Source: Lineus longissimus (Eukaryota; Nemertea; Pilidiophora; Heteronemertea; Lineidae). Taken from it: a DNA stretch of 64,000 bases. Shown here in pieces: positions 23,275-35,000 of this stretch. Location: positions 6,765,001-6,829,000 of the forward strand of contig NC_088326.1 of NCBI RefSeq assembly GCF_910592395.1, written 5' to 3'. A model generated the notes under the pieces. The model worked only from the letters and a program-made list of their open reading frames with translations, was not told the DNA's origin and made no database searches. Position 1 is the stretch's first letter. Every line of letters begins with the position of its first letter. Position numbers and translations under genes: made by a program.

Positions 23275-24136
23275 AGGGGGTTAAAATGAAAAATTAATGA
23301 TATCTATCATATTGTAGTATGATTGTTAGCTTCAAAATAAATATCACTTGTAGTACTTTTTATATCTCTTTTGCCAAAAGTCTATACACTGTAGGAATAC
23401 CAGGAAGTCTTCAGGGAGATGCTGGAAAAAAATTTGTAGACCATGGATGAGAAAAAGAAAGATTTTGAAACTCTAGATGCTTTGAGAAGGGATTTCAATG
23501 TATTTGCGGCCGTTAATATCGAGGAGAAATGGGCTGTTTTCGTGTGCGAAAATTAATTTTCATCAACTGTGAAGCGCATTACTTGTCACAATTCATAAGC
23601 AGAAGCAGGCGCAAGGTGGAGTTTACGTCCCCGTCCCATGATGTCACTGACGCACGCATCTGTTTATGAATGATCGTGAACGAATTGATAGCTCCCCTGA
23701 TTCTCTATCCTGCACTGCAATTTAGGCCTATAATCCTGAACGATGAATCCAATTTCAACCCTTACTACAATATTTCACCGCCCGAGATACTAAAGTAACC
23801 CTCCCACCAACCCCTTCCAGACAGCCCATATGAACAACGCATTCAACTGACAACGAGCGCCAGCTCGTCAGCCGGGCTGTGATTGGTCAAATGTTAATGA
23901 GATGAGGTTTGTGTCACGTGGCTTATGACGCGCGGTTTTGCGGTATATTTTCACATTCATTATGCGGCATGCCACAAGCTTTTGTTTACATTTTAGACTT
24001 AGTTACATTTGAGTCGTTTTTCTGAATTTCAGATGGATAAGTGGACTTCTGGCATAAATCTGAAAAATTTGACTAGAGGTGTGAACTTCTTAGTGAACCT
24101 GTTTAACTAATCAATTGATTAAGAAAATAAATACAG
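23275..24136. other. Intergenic, no gene recognised
   Basis: A 50-bp segment at about 23,840-23,897 (GCGCCAGCTCGTCAG, GATTGGTCAA) is matched in inverse orientation at 28,628-28,672, so the Harbinger and the Tigger MITE may sit inside an older inverted-repeat element. Otherwise nothing is seen. Confidence 0.4.
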
Positions 24137-24315
24137 TATAGAACCTCCTTTAGCGAACACCTCTGTTAGCAGGACACCCTCTCTATATAGGACAGTGCTT
24201 TTGGTCCCAAGTGGGTTGTTTCTATTCAATTTAACCTCTGTAATCAGGAAACCTCTCTATTAAGGACAGCTTTGTCAGTCCCAAGAGTTCCTGAATAGAG
24301 AGGTTCTACGGTTCA
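24137..24315. mobile_element. Tigger-type MITE
   Basis: The left end CAGTATAGAACCTCC follows TA, and the right end has GAGAGGTTCTACGG; inside are more ACCTCTCTATTAAGGACA repeats. It shares the AACCTCTCTATT core with the Tigger at the window start. About 180 bp, non-coding; the right terminus is degraded. Confidence 0.65.
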
Positions 24316-24622
24316 AAACAAGATTAATAGGAAATTTTGGAAGTTTTGGGAAGTACCCTTTTTATCAGTGCCAGTCTGACATGCAGTGACAGTGGTCATG
24401 GTGCTGGCCTGGGACCTTATTCACAAAAGGCTCTTAGGGGTTAAGTGTCACTTATGTCTCTCTACGGTCGACCGTAACATTTATCGCGCTATTCGCAAAG
24501 CCTGCGTAACTTTACGCAACGTGTGTAAAGTCTTACTTAACTACGTGAGCTCGACAGCATGCGTAAGTCGTGCGGATGTCTTCAATAGTCATCTGAGCGT
24601 GCTGTACAAGACATGTGAAGCT

Positions 24623-26030
24623 ATGGCGGCCGCGTTTTTCGCACTCGAAGAAGAGAATCGTCGGGCACTACGTCGAGAACGGATCTTTCGTGACCGAATC
24701 CATCTATTTGACAAATATGACGATGTGGACTTGCTTAAGCGATATAGGATGCCAAGACCCGTGCTGATGCAGGTTGTTGACCTATTGTATGACGATGTCG
24801 CACACCCCACACCACACGCTGTCCCCGCCTCATTGCAAGTTCTTAGTGCTATTCGGTATTATGTAACGGGCAGCTTTCAGTTAGTTGACGGTGATACCGT
24901 GCATCTGAGCCAGCCAACTTTGTCTAGAATTCTATCAACGAGCCGGCATATGTTTGTCGTAAGGGCTTTCACGCAATCAACGTTTAAGGGATCTGTACCA
25001 ACGACTTGAAGTTCACTAGCATCGTTTCGTCTTGGCCTGGCAGTACGCACGATGCATTCATCTGGTCGAACTGTGAATTAAATCGGAAGCTACAACGAGG
25101 AGCTGTAAACGACGGTTTCTTACTTGGTGACAAAGCTTATCCGTTGTGCCCTTGGCTGTTAAATCCTATTCGTAGACCAGAGACCAACTCCGAACTTAGT
25201 TACAACCGGCACCATCAAAGAGCACGACAGAGGATTGAAGCAACGTTTGGCAGGTGGAAGACAAGATGGCTTTGCTTGAGTAAGGATGGTAAGTTCACAC
25301 ATCTACATTAATCCTTACCCACAATGTCCACAATGTTAAACTTCAACCTCCACTTCAGCTCAGGCTATGCCTGATCTCTGAAAACTGTCAAGGAAAATGA
25401 TTTGGGCTCAAAACACTTCAGATCACCATGGATACCATGAACATTTATCTAATTCAAAATTTCATTATGATCTACCCTAAGGCACCTATTCCATAGAGCT
25501 ATACCCTATACTATACTATACGCGAACAATAGTTTCATGGTCATGCACCCTTTGTGAAGCCATTGTTCGCGTATAGTGTAGTATACCGTATACCAACCTC
25601 TATGGGGAAGGTGCCTTACGGTGCTAACGGTACTGTTAGCAGCATAAACTGGACGATGAGAGGCACTTACTTCCTTCACTTCGTTTATTTTCCACCCTCT
25701 AAATCAAGACTGACTCATCCTTACAATAGTTTCAATAGTACAAAGTTTACAATTCATCCGACTAGCCAGTATTTATTACGTTTTTCTAACAGACAAATAT
25801 CCTATGTTTCAGTTGGGGCACTTACTCTAAAACCCGACAAGTGCTGCAAAGTTATTGTTGCGGCAGCCGTGTTACACAACATATGTGAGGAGCATGGAAT
25901 CCCTGTTCCTCCTGACGAACCGGTAAATGATGAAGATGCGCAAAACCTAGACGATGATGAACCACTTGGCGATGAAGACGACCGAGACGGTCAAAGAAGG
26001 AGGGCCGCAATTATCTGTGAGCAGTTCTAA
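24623..26030 (+). pseudogene. Harbinger transposase (HARBI1-like), internally deleted
   Basis: ATG at 24623 (MAAAFFALEEENRRALRRER) is chosen because the Harbinger-like sequence starts here: a basic N terminus, YRMPRPVLMQVVDLLYDD, LQVLSAIRYYVTGSFQLV and SQPTLSRIL helices. Near 24,965 the sequence jumps to GFHAINV, a TAA, then FTSIVSSWPGSTHDAFIW, so about 70-80 codons including the first catalytic Asp are missing. The second Asp (STHD) and the Glu (QRIEATFGRWKTR) remain. A GTAAGT donor at 25,289 and a TTTCAG acceptor at 25,807-25,812 define an intron, giving CLSKDVGALTLKP across the splice, then VLHNICEEHG and an acidic tail to TAA 26,030. The deletion and the stop rule out a working enzyme. 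Confidence 0.85.
25478..25618. mobile_element. Palindromic MITE in the transposase intron
   Basis: TAAGGCACCTATTCCATAGAG and its inverse CTCTATGGGGAAGGTGCCTTA enclose further inverted sequence (TATACGCGAACAAT). 141 bp, nearly all palindromic, inside the intron at 25,289-25,812. Confidence 0.7.
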
Positions 26031-26286
26031 ACTAAATCAAAAGAGAAGACAAAGATGAGGTTGGCTTGACAAGCATTTACCATTTTTTACAATAGGCCTA
26101 CCAGTAATTTTTATCAAATAATCAATTATACTCATATTTCAATTGCTATGAAAACATGGCCAGCAATACACTTGTGTGTTATTACTTTAAACCGAAAGTT
26201 TCAAAGAGACTCTGTTTTTCCACGCTCGATAATGCTGAATCTTTCTTCGATTTGGAGTCATCTTGCAGTGTTAACTGTTCTAGCAG

Positions 26287-28101
26287 TCATGCAATCCTTT
26301 CAGTTGCTGCTGTCCTTCTAATTTCTAGCTGAAGACGTTCTCGTTCTATTTCCAGGCGTTCTTTTTCCACATCCAGCAAATCATTTCCGCATGGAGATTT
26401 CTTTAAAGGGGTCTGCTGACGGTTAGGAGTCGGCGTGGATTTAGTTGCAGCCGGTGCACTTTTGCAAGTCTTTGAGGGGCTGGAAAATATATATCTCATC
26501 TCTTTAATAGACAAATTGTTGTATGTTGCTTTCTTCTAATGGCAATAATCAAGGTCTTCTTAGTGACATGGTTGTTCTATTTTTTTCTATTCCATTACCT
26601 GAGATCCAATGAGAGCCGCCTATGCCAAATGCCACGCTTGACAAAAAAGTTTCTACGTTTAATAAGAAATCAAAATTATAAGAGGCAGCGAAAAATTTTC
26701 AACTGAATTCTCAATCACCGCATGAAACGGAGTGTGATTTTTTCCACGACGGTCTTATCGGATTTAGGGTGACAATGATAAATATATTAATTAATCTATG
26801 AGAGTTGATGAGTCTTTTTAGCAATGAGATTTGGTCATATCTCAAGAATAATGCCTACCTGACGAAGAATCTCGGAGTAGTGTAGACGAAGGAGAACGCG
26901 TCTTTCTGCTGATCACCATGTTTCCAATCAGTTGGCAGACGCGTTGATGACTTAGGTGGTTTTGACTTTTTAGCAGTTGCAGGAGTTCGAGCCTGATTGG
27001 TCTTGAAGCTAAAGGTAGTCGGTGATGTTGGCAGGGTCGGCGATCTTGGGCTGTAAGTCACAATTGATGTCTTTCTTCTGCCTTTCGATGGAAGTGGTGG
27101 CGATCCTTTCCGGTTCCCAAAACGAACCTCTTCGTCTTGGAGGAAAGTCGGAGAAGATGGTGGGGTCGGATCTGGGGATGCACTTTCAGGAACATCACTC
27201 TCGAAAAACCTTGGCGAATGCGGCCCAATTCCAAAGGCAACCTGAAAAACCGGACACTTTCAGATGTATGATCGATATTTTTCCCATGCAAAATTCAGTA
27301 GGCCTATTCTTTTAATTTGGCTACTCAATGGGAGTGGGTAGCAAAAAGTCCACGGTGGGAGGGGGTAGGTACCACTTTTGCGAATTTATTTTTCGTTCAA
27401 TGAAACACGTTTTTCATCCGCTGGCGGCATTTGCGCGACCACTACACCTGCTACTTTGTATGTTGTCAAAGAGGATCCATTGATATTATCTAACAGCAAG
27501 GGAATGCCACAACCTAAAGCCATTTAGGCCCTGTAGAATTTCACAGATATATGTAGATGACTTCAAAAGGTAGGCCTACCGATAACGATAAGCTAAATGT
27601 AGAATAGAAAATGAAAACAATTAAATGTTGTGAAAATCGAGATGAACATACCTTCTTTGAAGGTCAGGGATCAGACAAACGTTTGTCGGTGTCGATTCCA
27701 CCTTCAATTCCGTAAACAAGGTCATCGCCTAACAGGCCAATGATCCGTTCCTCCATTTCAGTTAATGCTTCAGATCCTAGGTCTTCATCTCCTGACAGCG
27801 GCAAGTTTCCCGTCTCGTTCCTGTTCCCTCGGAGCCTGTTTGCCTTCCGCTTGGCTTTTAGTTTTAGATCGTCCCATTTTTTACGAAAAGTATCGGTTTT
27901 CCTAACAACATCAGAAATGGCATTTACACGACGAGTGATTTCATTCCACACTTTCTGTTTTTTTTCACACGACACAGTATCATTTAGTTTGCTTGAAATA
28001 ACCATATAATTCAACTCTACCAAATCTACCAACTTCCCAACTTCCTTGCTGGTGAAGTTTGCTCCGCGGGCTCTCTTCCCTGCAGACATTGTGGCTGCCA
28101 A
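26287..28101 (-). pseudogene. Harbinger Myb/SANT-like accessory protein, three exons, one stop
   Basis: Exon 1 (28,101-27,652) encodes a trihelix Myb/SANT domain: NFTSKEVGKLVDLVELNY, KKQKVWNEITRRVNAI and KKWDDLKLKAKRKANR. Its last codons hold TGA at 27,664-27,666 where CGA would read through (SDP-stop-PSKK), then a GTATGT donor. Exon 2 (27,241-26,859) is a Ser/Pro-rich linker ending at a GTAGGC donor; exon 3 (26,479-26,287) is a charged helix, LLDVEKERLEIERERLQLEI. Phases agree across both introns. Such proteins accompany Harbinger transposases and in zebrafish assist nuclear import and TIR binding. Without the stop, which looks like CpG decay, it would be about 340 residues. Confidence 0.8.
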
Positions 28102-28369
28102 TTCGGAAATGAAACATATGTGCCAGAAATGAAGTTGACGAGTTACATCATCTCATGGCTCGCATTGGACGAATATCCGCATAAAGGCCAATAAAGTATT
28201 GAACATTTACGTGCGACTTAGTTACGCATTACATACGAAACACTTCGGCGGGTTTTGTGAATAAAGTGTAACTGATACGTAACTCTTGCGGAAAGTTAGG
28301 TTACGCATGACTTAAGTATGCGCAAATCACTCAATTTACGCAACCTTTGTGAATAAGGTCCCTGGCCTA

Positions 28370-28960
28370 CACAAACACGAATTGGTCAGCTCACAGTGTT
28401 AGAAGCTCTATCGACTATCGTCGTGTTTGTAAAAGCGCGCTCTAAAACACTTCCTCTTAACTTCACGTCGTCAACACAACTCACCTGAGAATATACTAAC
28501 TTTGAGGCCCAATTCCATAGCTTCATTCAAGAGTAAGGGCCTACAATAGATCGGTGTACAATGGCAGAAACTCCCGCGAAAAACTCCAATTAGCCATGTG
28601 CTCTAGGTTTGCAAATTGACGTCGCCCATAATTGACCAATCAGCTGACGAGCTGGCGCTAGTCGTCAGAACGCATTCACAACATTACACTACTCTCCAAT
28701 CGCGAGACGGCTGTGCTGAAGAATGGTTGACTCGTGACGCAGAAATTGTTGCTATGGTTACGCTTGCCAATCACTCGAGGCAGAAGCTTTGAGGTTTTAA
28801 TCGAGCGGTGCGTGTTGACGAGAGTTATTAGAGGTTTTTTCCAGAGGGCTAGCGTTATTTTAACGGGGCGCCGTATTTTATAACAGGGCAGTGTACGGCC
28901 CTCTGTGTTATAACAGGGCGGTGCTGCCCGGAAAAACCAGCCTGGCGAGAACACTGTACA
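28370..28960. other. Flanking DNA of the Harbinger, no gene
   Basis: Holds the inverted match to 23,840-23,897 and, at 28,835-28,925, direct repeats of TTATAACAGGGC. No coding signature. The second unit has the same content at 32,574-33,165. Confidence 0.5.
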
Positions 28961-29604
28961 TAAGATGTGCCATGTGACCAAATATTCTCAACTTTTTGTG
29001 ATCATTTTCCTCCTTATTCCGAGTCTAAAACAGACTAATTTGAACTGTTCATAGGCCTACGCCGTTAAAAATTTTGCCCCACCTGGAAAAAATTGGCATC
29101 TGGGTATGTGGGTATGTGGTATGTGGTTTTAGATACTGCCACACAAAACTCACTTATTCAAAAGAATTCAAACCCACTGTGCCCTAAGCTAATAAGCGCG
29201 CAGCAGAAAAGCCAGGCTTTTCTGCCAGGCTTTTCTGCGAAGCGCTACTATGGTTAACGTGCATACGACGTATCCAATGTAAACAATGTTTCTAAAATCC
29301 ATGGATTCGTTTCAAATGGCTTAAATTTGACTTAAAATGGCCGCCAGAAGAGATAAACGCGCGAATGAAGCAACTCGACTATTCTGAGCTCCGAGAGAGA
29401 ACCACACGATTATTCTCACTGTTTTTTAATCAAACTTCAATTTCTGGGGGGTTCGGGGGGGGGTTTCCCCCCGACATACACTGTTTTGATTTTTGAGACT
29501 TTAGTAATAATATCCAAAGGACGCTTAAAATGGATATAATTCCGAATAATCAAGCAAAAACCGGGCAGGCGTTTCGAGAAAAATTTTTTTTGTTGAGATT
29601 TCAA
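28961..29604. repeat. Dispersed repeat segment, copy in first duplication unit
   Basis: From TAAGATGTGCCATGTGACC to TTGAGATTTCAAA. Also at about 33,165-33,808, 36,731-37,366 and, from GCGCTACTATGGTTAAC on, 49,150-49,500. It includes a GGGGGGTTCGGGGGGGG / TTTCCCCCC snapback and a hairpin GCAGAAAAGCC-AGG-CTTTTCTGC. Confidence 0.85.
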
Positions 29605-30156
29605 ACAAGAGGCCCAAGGGCCTGGCGCTCAGCTGAGTTAATATCATTAATGTCTTCCCGGTGTTCAGTTTATTATGCATGAAAATGCATGCTCCATGGT
29701 ATTTGATATCCTTTTGCGTTCACTACGGTACCAATGTTTTTGGTTGACATAATTATGCCACTGTTGGAACATTCTCATGGTTTGTGGTATGCACCTGTTG
29801 ATGGGCCATATATAAAAACTAGCATAAGCTTTTACTCCAGATTTTGAAGTATTTAGTATGCTTCAAAAATTGGAATAGTTTAGTACTTGTGAAAGCAAAG
29901 GATTTTTAGAAATCAGTATTTGCTACCAAGTCAAGTAAATGCTAGACTACATATGAACGAAAATGTAGGATGAACCTTTTACTTGGAAGTATAAATGTAT
30001 TTTCTTGGAATCATGTAGCCTTTAAAAGTCGAAGTGAATGGTTGGTTGTTCCTCTTTGCCGGACTGCATTCACATTTTGTTTGGTGGACATGTCATGCAA
30101 GAATTGGTCAAACCATACATCCATTTATGGAGAATCAGAGTGCATGGATTCTGAGT
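29605..30156. repeat. Start of AAGAGGCCCAAGGGCCT repeat, no gene
   Basis: ACAAGAGGCCCAAGGGCCTG followed by GCGCTCAGCTGAGTTA marks the left end of a repeat whose right end, in the second unit, is the CAGCTGAGCTAAAAA hairpin at about 36,625. The 97-residue frame at 29,970 has no domain and is shared by both units. Confidence 0.5.
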
Positions 30157-30491
30157 CGATGATGAACCACTTGGCGATGAAGACGACCGAGACGGTCAAA
30201 GAAGGAGGGCCGCAATTATCTGTGAGCAGTTCTAAACTAAATCAAAAGAGAAGACAAAGATGAGGTTGGCTTGACAAGCATTTACCATTTTTTACAATAG
30301 GCCTACCAGTAATTTTTATCAAATAATCAATTATACTCATATTTCAATTGCTATGAAAACATGGCCAGCAATACACTTGTGTGTTATTACTTTAAACCGA
30401 AAGTTTCAAAGAGACTCTGTTTTTCCACGCTCGATAATGCTGAATCTTTCTTCGATTTGGAGTCATCTTGCAGTGTTAACTGTTCTAGCAG

Positions 30492-32305
30492 TCATGCAAT
30501 CCTTTCAGTTGCTGCTGTCCTTCTAATTTCTAGCTGAAGACGTTCTCGTTCTATTTCCAGGCGTTCTTTTTCCACATCCAGCAAATCATTTCAGCATGGA
30601 GATTTCTTTAAAGGGGTCTGCTGACGGTTAGGAGTCGGCGTGGATTTAGTTGCAGCCGGTGCACTTTTGCAAGTCTTTGAGGGGCTGGAAAATATATATC
30701 TCATCTCTTTAATAGACAAATTGTTGTATGTTGCTTTCTTCTAATGGCAATAATCAAGGTCTTCTTAGTGACATGGTTGTTCATTTTTTTCTATTCCATT
30801 ACCTGAGATCCAATGAGAGCCGCCTATGCCAAATGCCACGCTTGACAAAAAAGTTTCTACGTTTAATAAGAAATCAAAATTATAAGAGGCAGCGAAAAAT
30901 TTTCAACTGAATTCTCAATCACCGCATGAAACGGAGTGTGATTTTTTCCACGACGGTCTTATCGGATTTAGGGTGACAATGATAAATATATTAATTAATC
31001 TATGAGAGTTGATGAGTCTTTTTAGCAATGAGATTTGGTCATATCTCAAGAATAATGCCTACCTGACGAAGAATCTCGGAGTAGTGTAGACGAAGGAGAA
31101 CGCGTCTTTCTGCTGATCACCATGTTTCCAATCAGTTGGCAGACGCGTTGATGACTTAGGTGGTTTTGACTTTTTAGCAGTTGCAGGAGTTCGAGCCTGA
31201 TTGGTCTTGAAGCTAAAGGTAGTCGGTGATGTTGGCAGGGTCGGCGATCTTGGGCTGTAAGTCACAATTGATGTCTTTCTTCTGCCTTTCGATGGAAGTG
31301 GTGGCGATCCTTTCCGGTTCCCAAAACGAACCTCTTCGTCTTGGAGGAAAGTCGGAGAAGATGGTGGGGTCGGATCTGGGGATGCACTTTCAGGAACATC
31401 ACTCTCGAAAAACCTTGGCGAATGCGGCCCAATTCCAAAGGCAACCTGAAAAACCGGACACTTTCAGATGTATGATCGATATTTTTCCCATGCAAAATTC
31501 AGTAGGCCTATTCTTTTAATTTGGCTACTCAATGGGAGTGGGTAGCAAAAAGTCCACGGTGGGAGGGGGTAGGTACCACTTTTGCGAATTTATTTTTCGT
31601 TCAATGAAACACGTTTTTCATCCGCTGGCGGCATTTGCGCGACCACTACACCTGCTACTTTGTATGTTGTCAAAGAGGATCCATTGATATTATCTAACAG
31701 CAAGGGAATGCCACAACCTAAAGCCATTTAGGCCCTGTAGAATTTCACAGATATATGTAGATGACTTCAAAAGGTAGGCCTACCGATAACGATAAGCTAA
31801 ATGTAGAATAGAAAATGAAAACAATTAAATGTTGTGAAAATCGAGATGAACATACCTTCTTTGAAGGTCAGGGATCAGACAAACGTTTGTCGGTGTCGAT
31901 TCCACCTTCAATTCCGTAAACAAGGTCATCGCCTAACAGGCCAATGATCCGTTCCTCCATTTCAGTTAATGCTTCAGATCCTAGGTCTTCATCTCCTGAC
32001 AGCGGCAAGTTTCCCGTCTCGTTCCTGTTCCCTCGGAGCCTGTTTGCCTTCCGCTTGGCTTTTAGTTTTAGATCGTCCCATTTTTTACGAAAAGTATCGG
32101 TTTTCCTAACAACATCAGAAATGGCATTTACACGACGAGTGATTTCATTCCACACTTTCTGTTTTTTTTCACACGACACAGTATCATTTAGTTTGCTTGA
32201 AATAACCATATAATTCAACTCTACCAAATCTACCAACTTCCCAACTTCCTTGCTGGTGAAGTTTGCTCCGCGGGCTCTCTTCCCTGCAGACATTGTGGCT
32301 GCCAA
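30492..32305 (-). pseudogene. Second copy of the Harbinger Myb/SANT-like gene
   Basis: Same three exons as 26,287-28,101 (exon 1 from 32,305; exon 2 about 31,445-31,063; exon 3 about 30,684-30,492). It shares the exon-1 stop and adds a second, private one: at 30,591-30,593 the Gly codon of SPCGND has become TGA. The transposase partner is lost here except for the last 26 codons at 30,157-30,235. The Harbinger right end is at 32,565. Confidence 0.8.
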
Positions 32306-33164
32306 TTCGGAAATGAAACATATGTGCCAGAAATGAAGTTGACGAGTTACATCATCTCATGGCTCGCATTGGACGAATATCCGCATAAAGGCCAATAAAG
32401 TATTGAACATTTACGTGCGACTTAGTTACGCATTACATACGAAACACTTCGGCGGGTTTTGTGAATAAAGTGTAACTGATACGTAACTCTTGCGGAAAGT
32501 TAGGTTACGCATGACTTAAGTATGCGCAAATCACTCAATTTACGCAACCTTTGTGAATAAGGTCCCTGGCCTACACAAACACGAATTGGTCAGCTCACAG
32601 TGTTAGAAGCTCTATCGACTATCGTCGTGTTCGTAAAAGCACGCTCTAAAACACTTCCTCTTAACTTCACGTCGTCAACACAACTCACCTGAGAATATAC
32701 TAACTTTGAGGCCCAATTCCATAGCTTCATTCAAGAGTAAGGGCCTACAATAGATCGGTGTACAATGGCAGAAACTCCCGCGAAAAACTCCAATTAGCCA
32801 TGTGCTCTAGGTTTGCAAATTGACGTCGCCCATAATTGACCAATCAGCTGACGAGCTGGCGCTAGTCGTCAGAACGCATTCACAACATTACACTACTCTC
32901 CAATCGCGAGACGGCTGTGCTGAAGAATGTTGACTCGTGACGCAGAAATTGTTGCTATGGTTACGCTTGCCAATCACTCGAGGCAGAAGCTTTGAGGTTT
33001 TAATCGAGCGGTGCGTGTTGACGAGAGTTATTAGAGGTTTTTTTTAGAGGGCTAGCGTTATTTTAACGGGGCGCCGTATTTTATAACAGGGCAGTGTACG
33101 GCCCTCTGTGTTATAACAGGGCGGTGCTGCCCGGAAAAACCAGCCTGGCGAGAACACTGTACAT

Positions 33165-33808
33165 AAGATGTGCCATGTGACCAAATATTCTCAACTTTTT
33201 GTGATCATTTTCCTCCTTATTCCGAGTCTAAAACAGACTAATTTGAACTGTTCATAGGCCTACGCCGTTAAAAATTTTGCCCCACCTGGAAAAAATTGGC
33301 ATCTGGGTATGTGGGTATGTGGTATGTGGTTTTAGATACTGCCACACAAAACTCACTTATTCAAAAGAATTCAAACCCACTGTGCCCTAGGCTAATAAGC
33401 GCGCAGCAGAAAAGCCAGGCTTTTCTGCCAGGCTTTTCTGCGAAGCGCTACTATGGTTAACGTGCATACGACGTATCCAATGTAAACAATGTTTCTAAAA
33501 TCCATGGATTCGTTTCAAATGGCTTAAATTTGACTTAAAATGGCCGCCAGAAGAGATAAACGCGCGAATGAAGCAACTCGACTATTCTGAGCTCCGAGAG
33601 AGAACCACACGATTATTCTCACTGTTTTTTAATCAAACTTCAATTTCTGGGGGGTTCGGGGGGGGGGGTTTCCCCCCGACATACACTGTTTTGATTTTTG
33701 AGACTTTAGTAATAATATCCAAAGGACGTAAAAATGGATATAATTCCGAATAATCAAGCAAAAACCGGGCAGGCGTTTCGAGAAAAAATTTTTTTGTTGA
33801 GATTTCAA
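33165..33808. repeat. Dispersed repeat segment, copy in second unit
   Basis: Same content as 28,961-29,604 with a longer G run (33,654-33,668) and minor changes. No gene. Confidence 0.85.
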
Positions 33809-34697
33809 ACAAGAGGCCCAAGGGCCTGGCGCTCAGCTGAGTTAATATCATTAATGTCTTCCCGGTGTTCAGTTTATTATGCATGAAAATGCATGCTCCA
33901 TGGTATTTGATATCCTTTTGCGTTCACTACGGTACCAATGTTTTTGGTTGACATAATTATGCCACTGTTGGAACATTCTCATGGTTTGTGGTATGCACCT
34001 GTTGATGGGCCATATATAAAAACTAGCATAAGCTTTTACTCCAGATTTTGAAGTATTTAGTATGCTTCAAAAATTGGAATAGTTTAGTACTTGTGAAAGC
34101 AAAGGATTTTTAGAAATCAGTATTTGCTACCAAGTCAAGTAAATGCTAGACTACATATGAACGAAAATGTAGGATGAACCTTTTACTTGGTAGTATAAAT
34201 GTATTTTCTTGGAATCATGTAGCCTTTAAAAGTCGAAGTGAATGGTTGGTTGTTCCTCTTTGCCGGACTGCATTCACATTTTGTTTGGTGGACATGTCAT
34301 GCAAGAATTGGTCAAACCATACATCCATTTATGGAGAATCAGAGTGCATGGATTCCGAGTCATTAAAAATGTCTAAAGAATTATTCTTGGGTCATGAAGG
34401 GAAACCTGCGTTGTTTAGTATGAAAGTGAAAAATATGACAGAGTTAAGAAAATTATGTTTTATTGAACAATAGTAAGTTTTGATTGTCTGCTTGGCTCCT
34501 TGCCAGTTAAGCTCTGTACACACTGACAACATTTTGGGAAACATGTTGGCCAACATGTTGTCCAGGTGCGATGTTATCGAAAATTTGGCCCTGTATACAC
34601 ATGACAACATTCGACAACATGTTGGGCAACTTGTTGTCGAATGTTTCCGAGAAATGAGGATTTTTGAGGGAATATTTTGGAGGGAAATTCATAAACA

Positions 34698-34860
34698 ATG
34701 GAAGATTCCAAGAGAAGAAGATGTATTTTCGGTGGCTCTGCCATAATTTTACGTATCCTGATTGAATGAAAGACGGCGAAGAAGACGTAAAGATGAGAAA
34801 AGAGTGTGGACAAGACCATGGATTTATATGAGACACCAGCATGGGGCAAATTTTGTAGCT
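34698..34860 (+). pseudogene. Harbinger transposase N-terminal stub
   Basis: ATG at 34698 starts MEDSKRRRCIFGG and then IILRILIE before a TGA; a shifted frame from about 34,762 reads RRRRRRKDEKRVWTRPWIYM. Arg-rich sequence followed by V-W-x-R-P-W is typical of the Harbinger transposase N terminus. Everything after about residue 50 is deleted. Confidence 0.65.
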
Positions 34861-35000
34861 ATTTCTAGAATAGCAGCTTTCTTTTTGTTCTTGTCTTTAT
34901 ATTCCCTGGATGTTACATCCCATAAACAGGCACAACTTTCCCATACTGCAATAAGTTGTTCAACTTCACTCAGTAACCATTCCTTGCTTGAGGCTGCCAT
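34824..35000 (-). pseudogene. MADF/Myb-like DNA-binding domain stub of the Harbinger
   Basis: ATG at 35000 (MAASSKEWLLSEVEQLIAVW) runs into CACLWDVTSREYKDKNKKKA and AILEIATKF, the first helices of a MADF-type domain (hallmark LWD, YKDKNKK). The frame ends at 34,824 in fused sequence from the deletion. An in-frame ATG at 35033 is also possible. It is the accessory-gene counterpart of the transposase stub. Confidence 0.7.

Larger units (their letters stand above)
24412..28361. mobile_element. PIF/Harbinger transposon, two genes, internally deleted
   Basis: The left end is GGACCTTATTCACAAA and the right end TTTGTGAATAAGGTCC. CTG directly flanks both (24409-24411, 28362-28364), matching the CWG 3-bp duplication reported for some Harbingers. 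The element carries a transposase on plus and a Myb/SANT-like gene on minus, arranged convergently, the usual two-gene layout of the superfamily. The transposase has lost its first catalytic region. The 3' half from 25,952 is duplicated in tandem at 30,157. Confidence 0.9.
25952..30156. repeat. 4.2-kb tandem duplication, first unit
   Basis: The unit runs from CGATGATGAACCACTTGGCG inside the transposase last exon to TGCATGGATTCTGAGT. It repeats head to tail at 30,157. By eye I count roughly a dozen differences over 4.2 kb. The junction (GAGT|CGATGATG) shows at most one base of shared sequence. It contains the Myb-like gene, the Harbinger right end, about 0.8 kb of flanking DNA and a dispersed repeat at 28,961-29,604. 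Confidence 0.92.
30157..34360. repeat. 4.2-kb tandem duplication, second unit
   Basis: A copy of 25,952-30,156 with small changes: a 1-bp deletion near 30,783, substitutions near 32,630-32,641 and 33,045, homopolymer differences, and a new stop in the Myb-like gene. After 34,360 the sequence continues into ATTAAAAATG, the original right neighbour of the unit. Confidence 0.92.
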
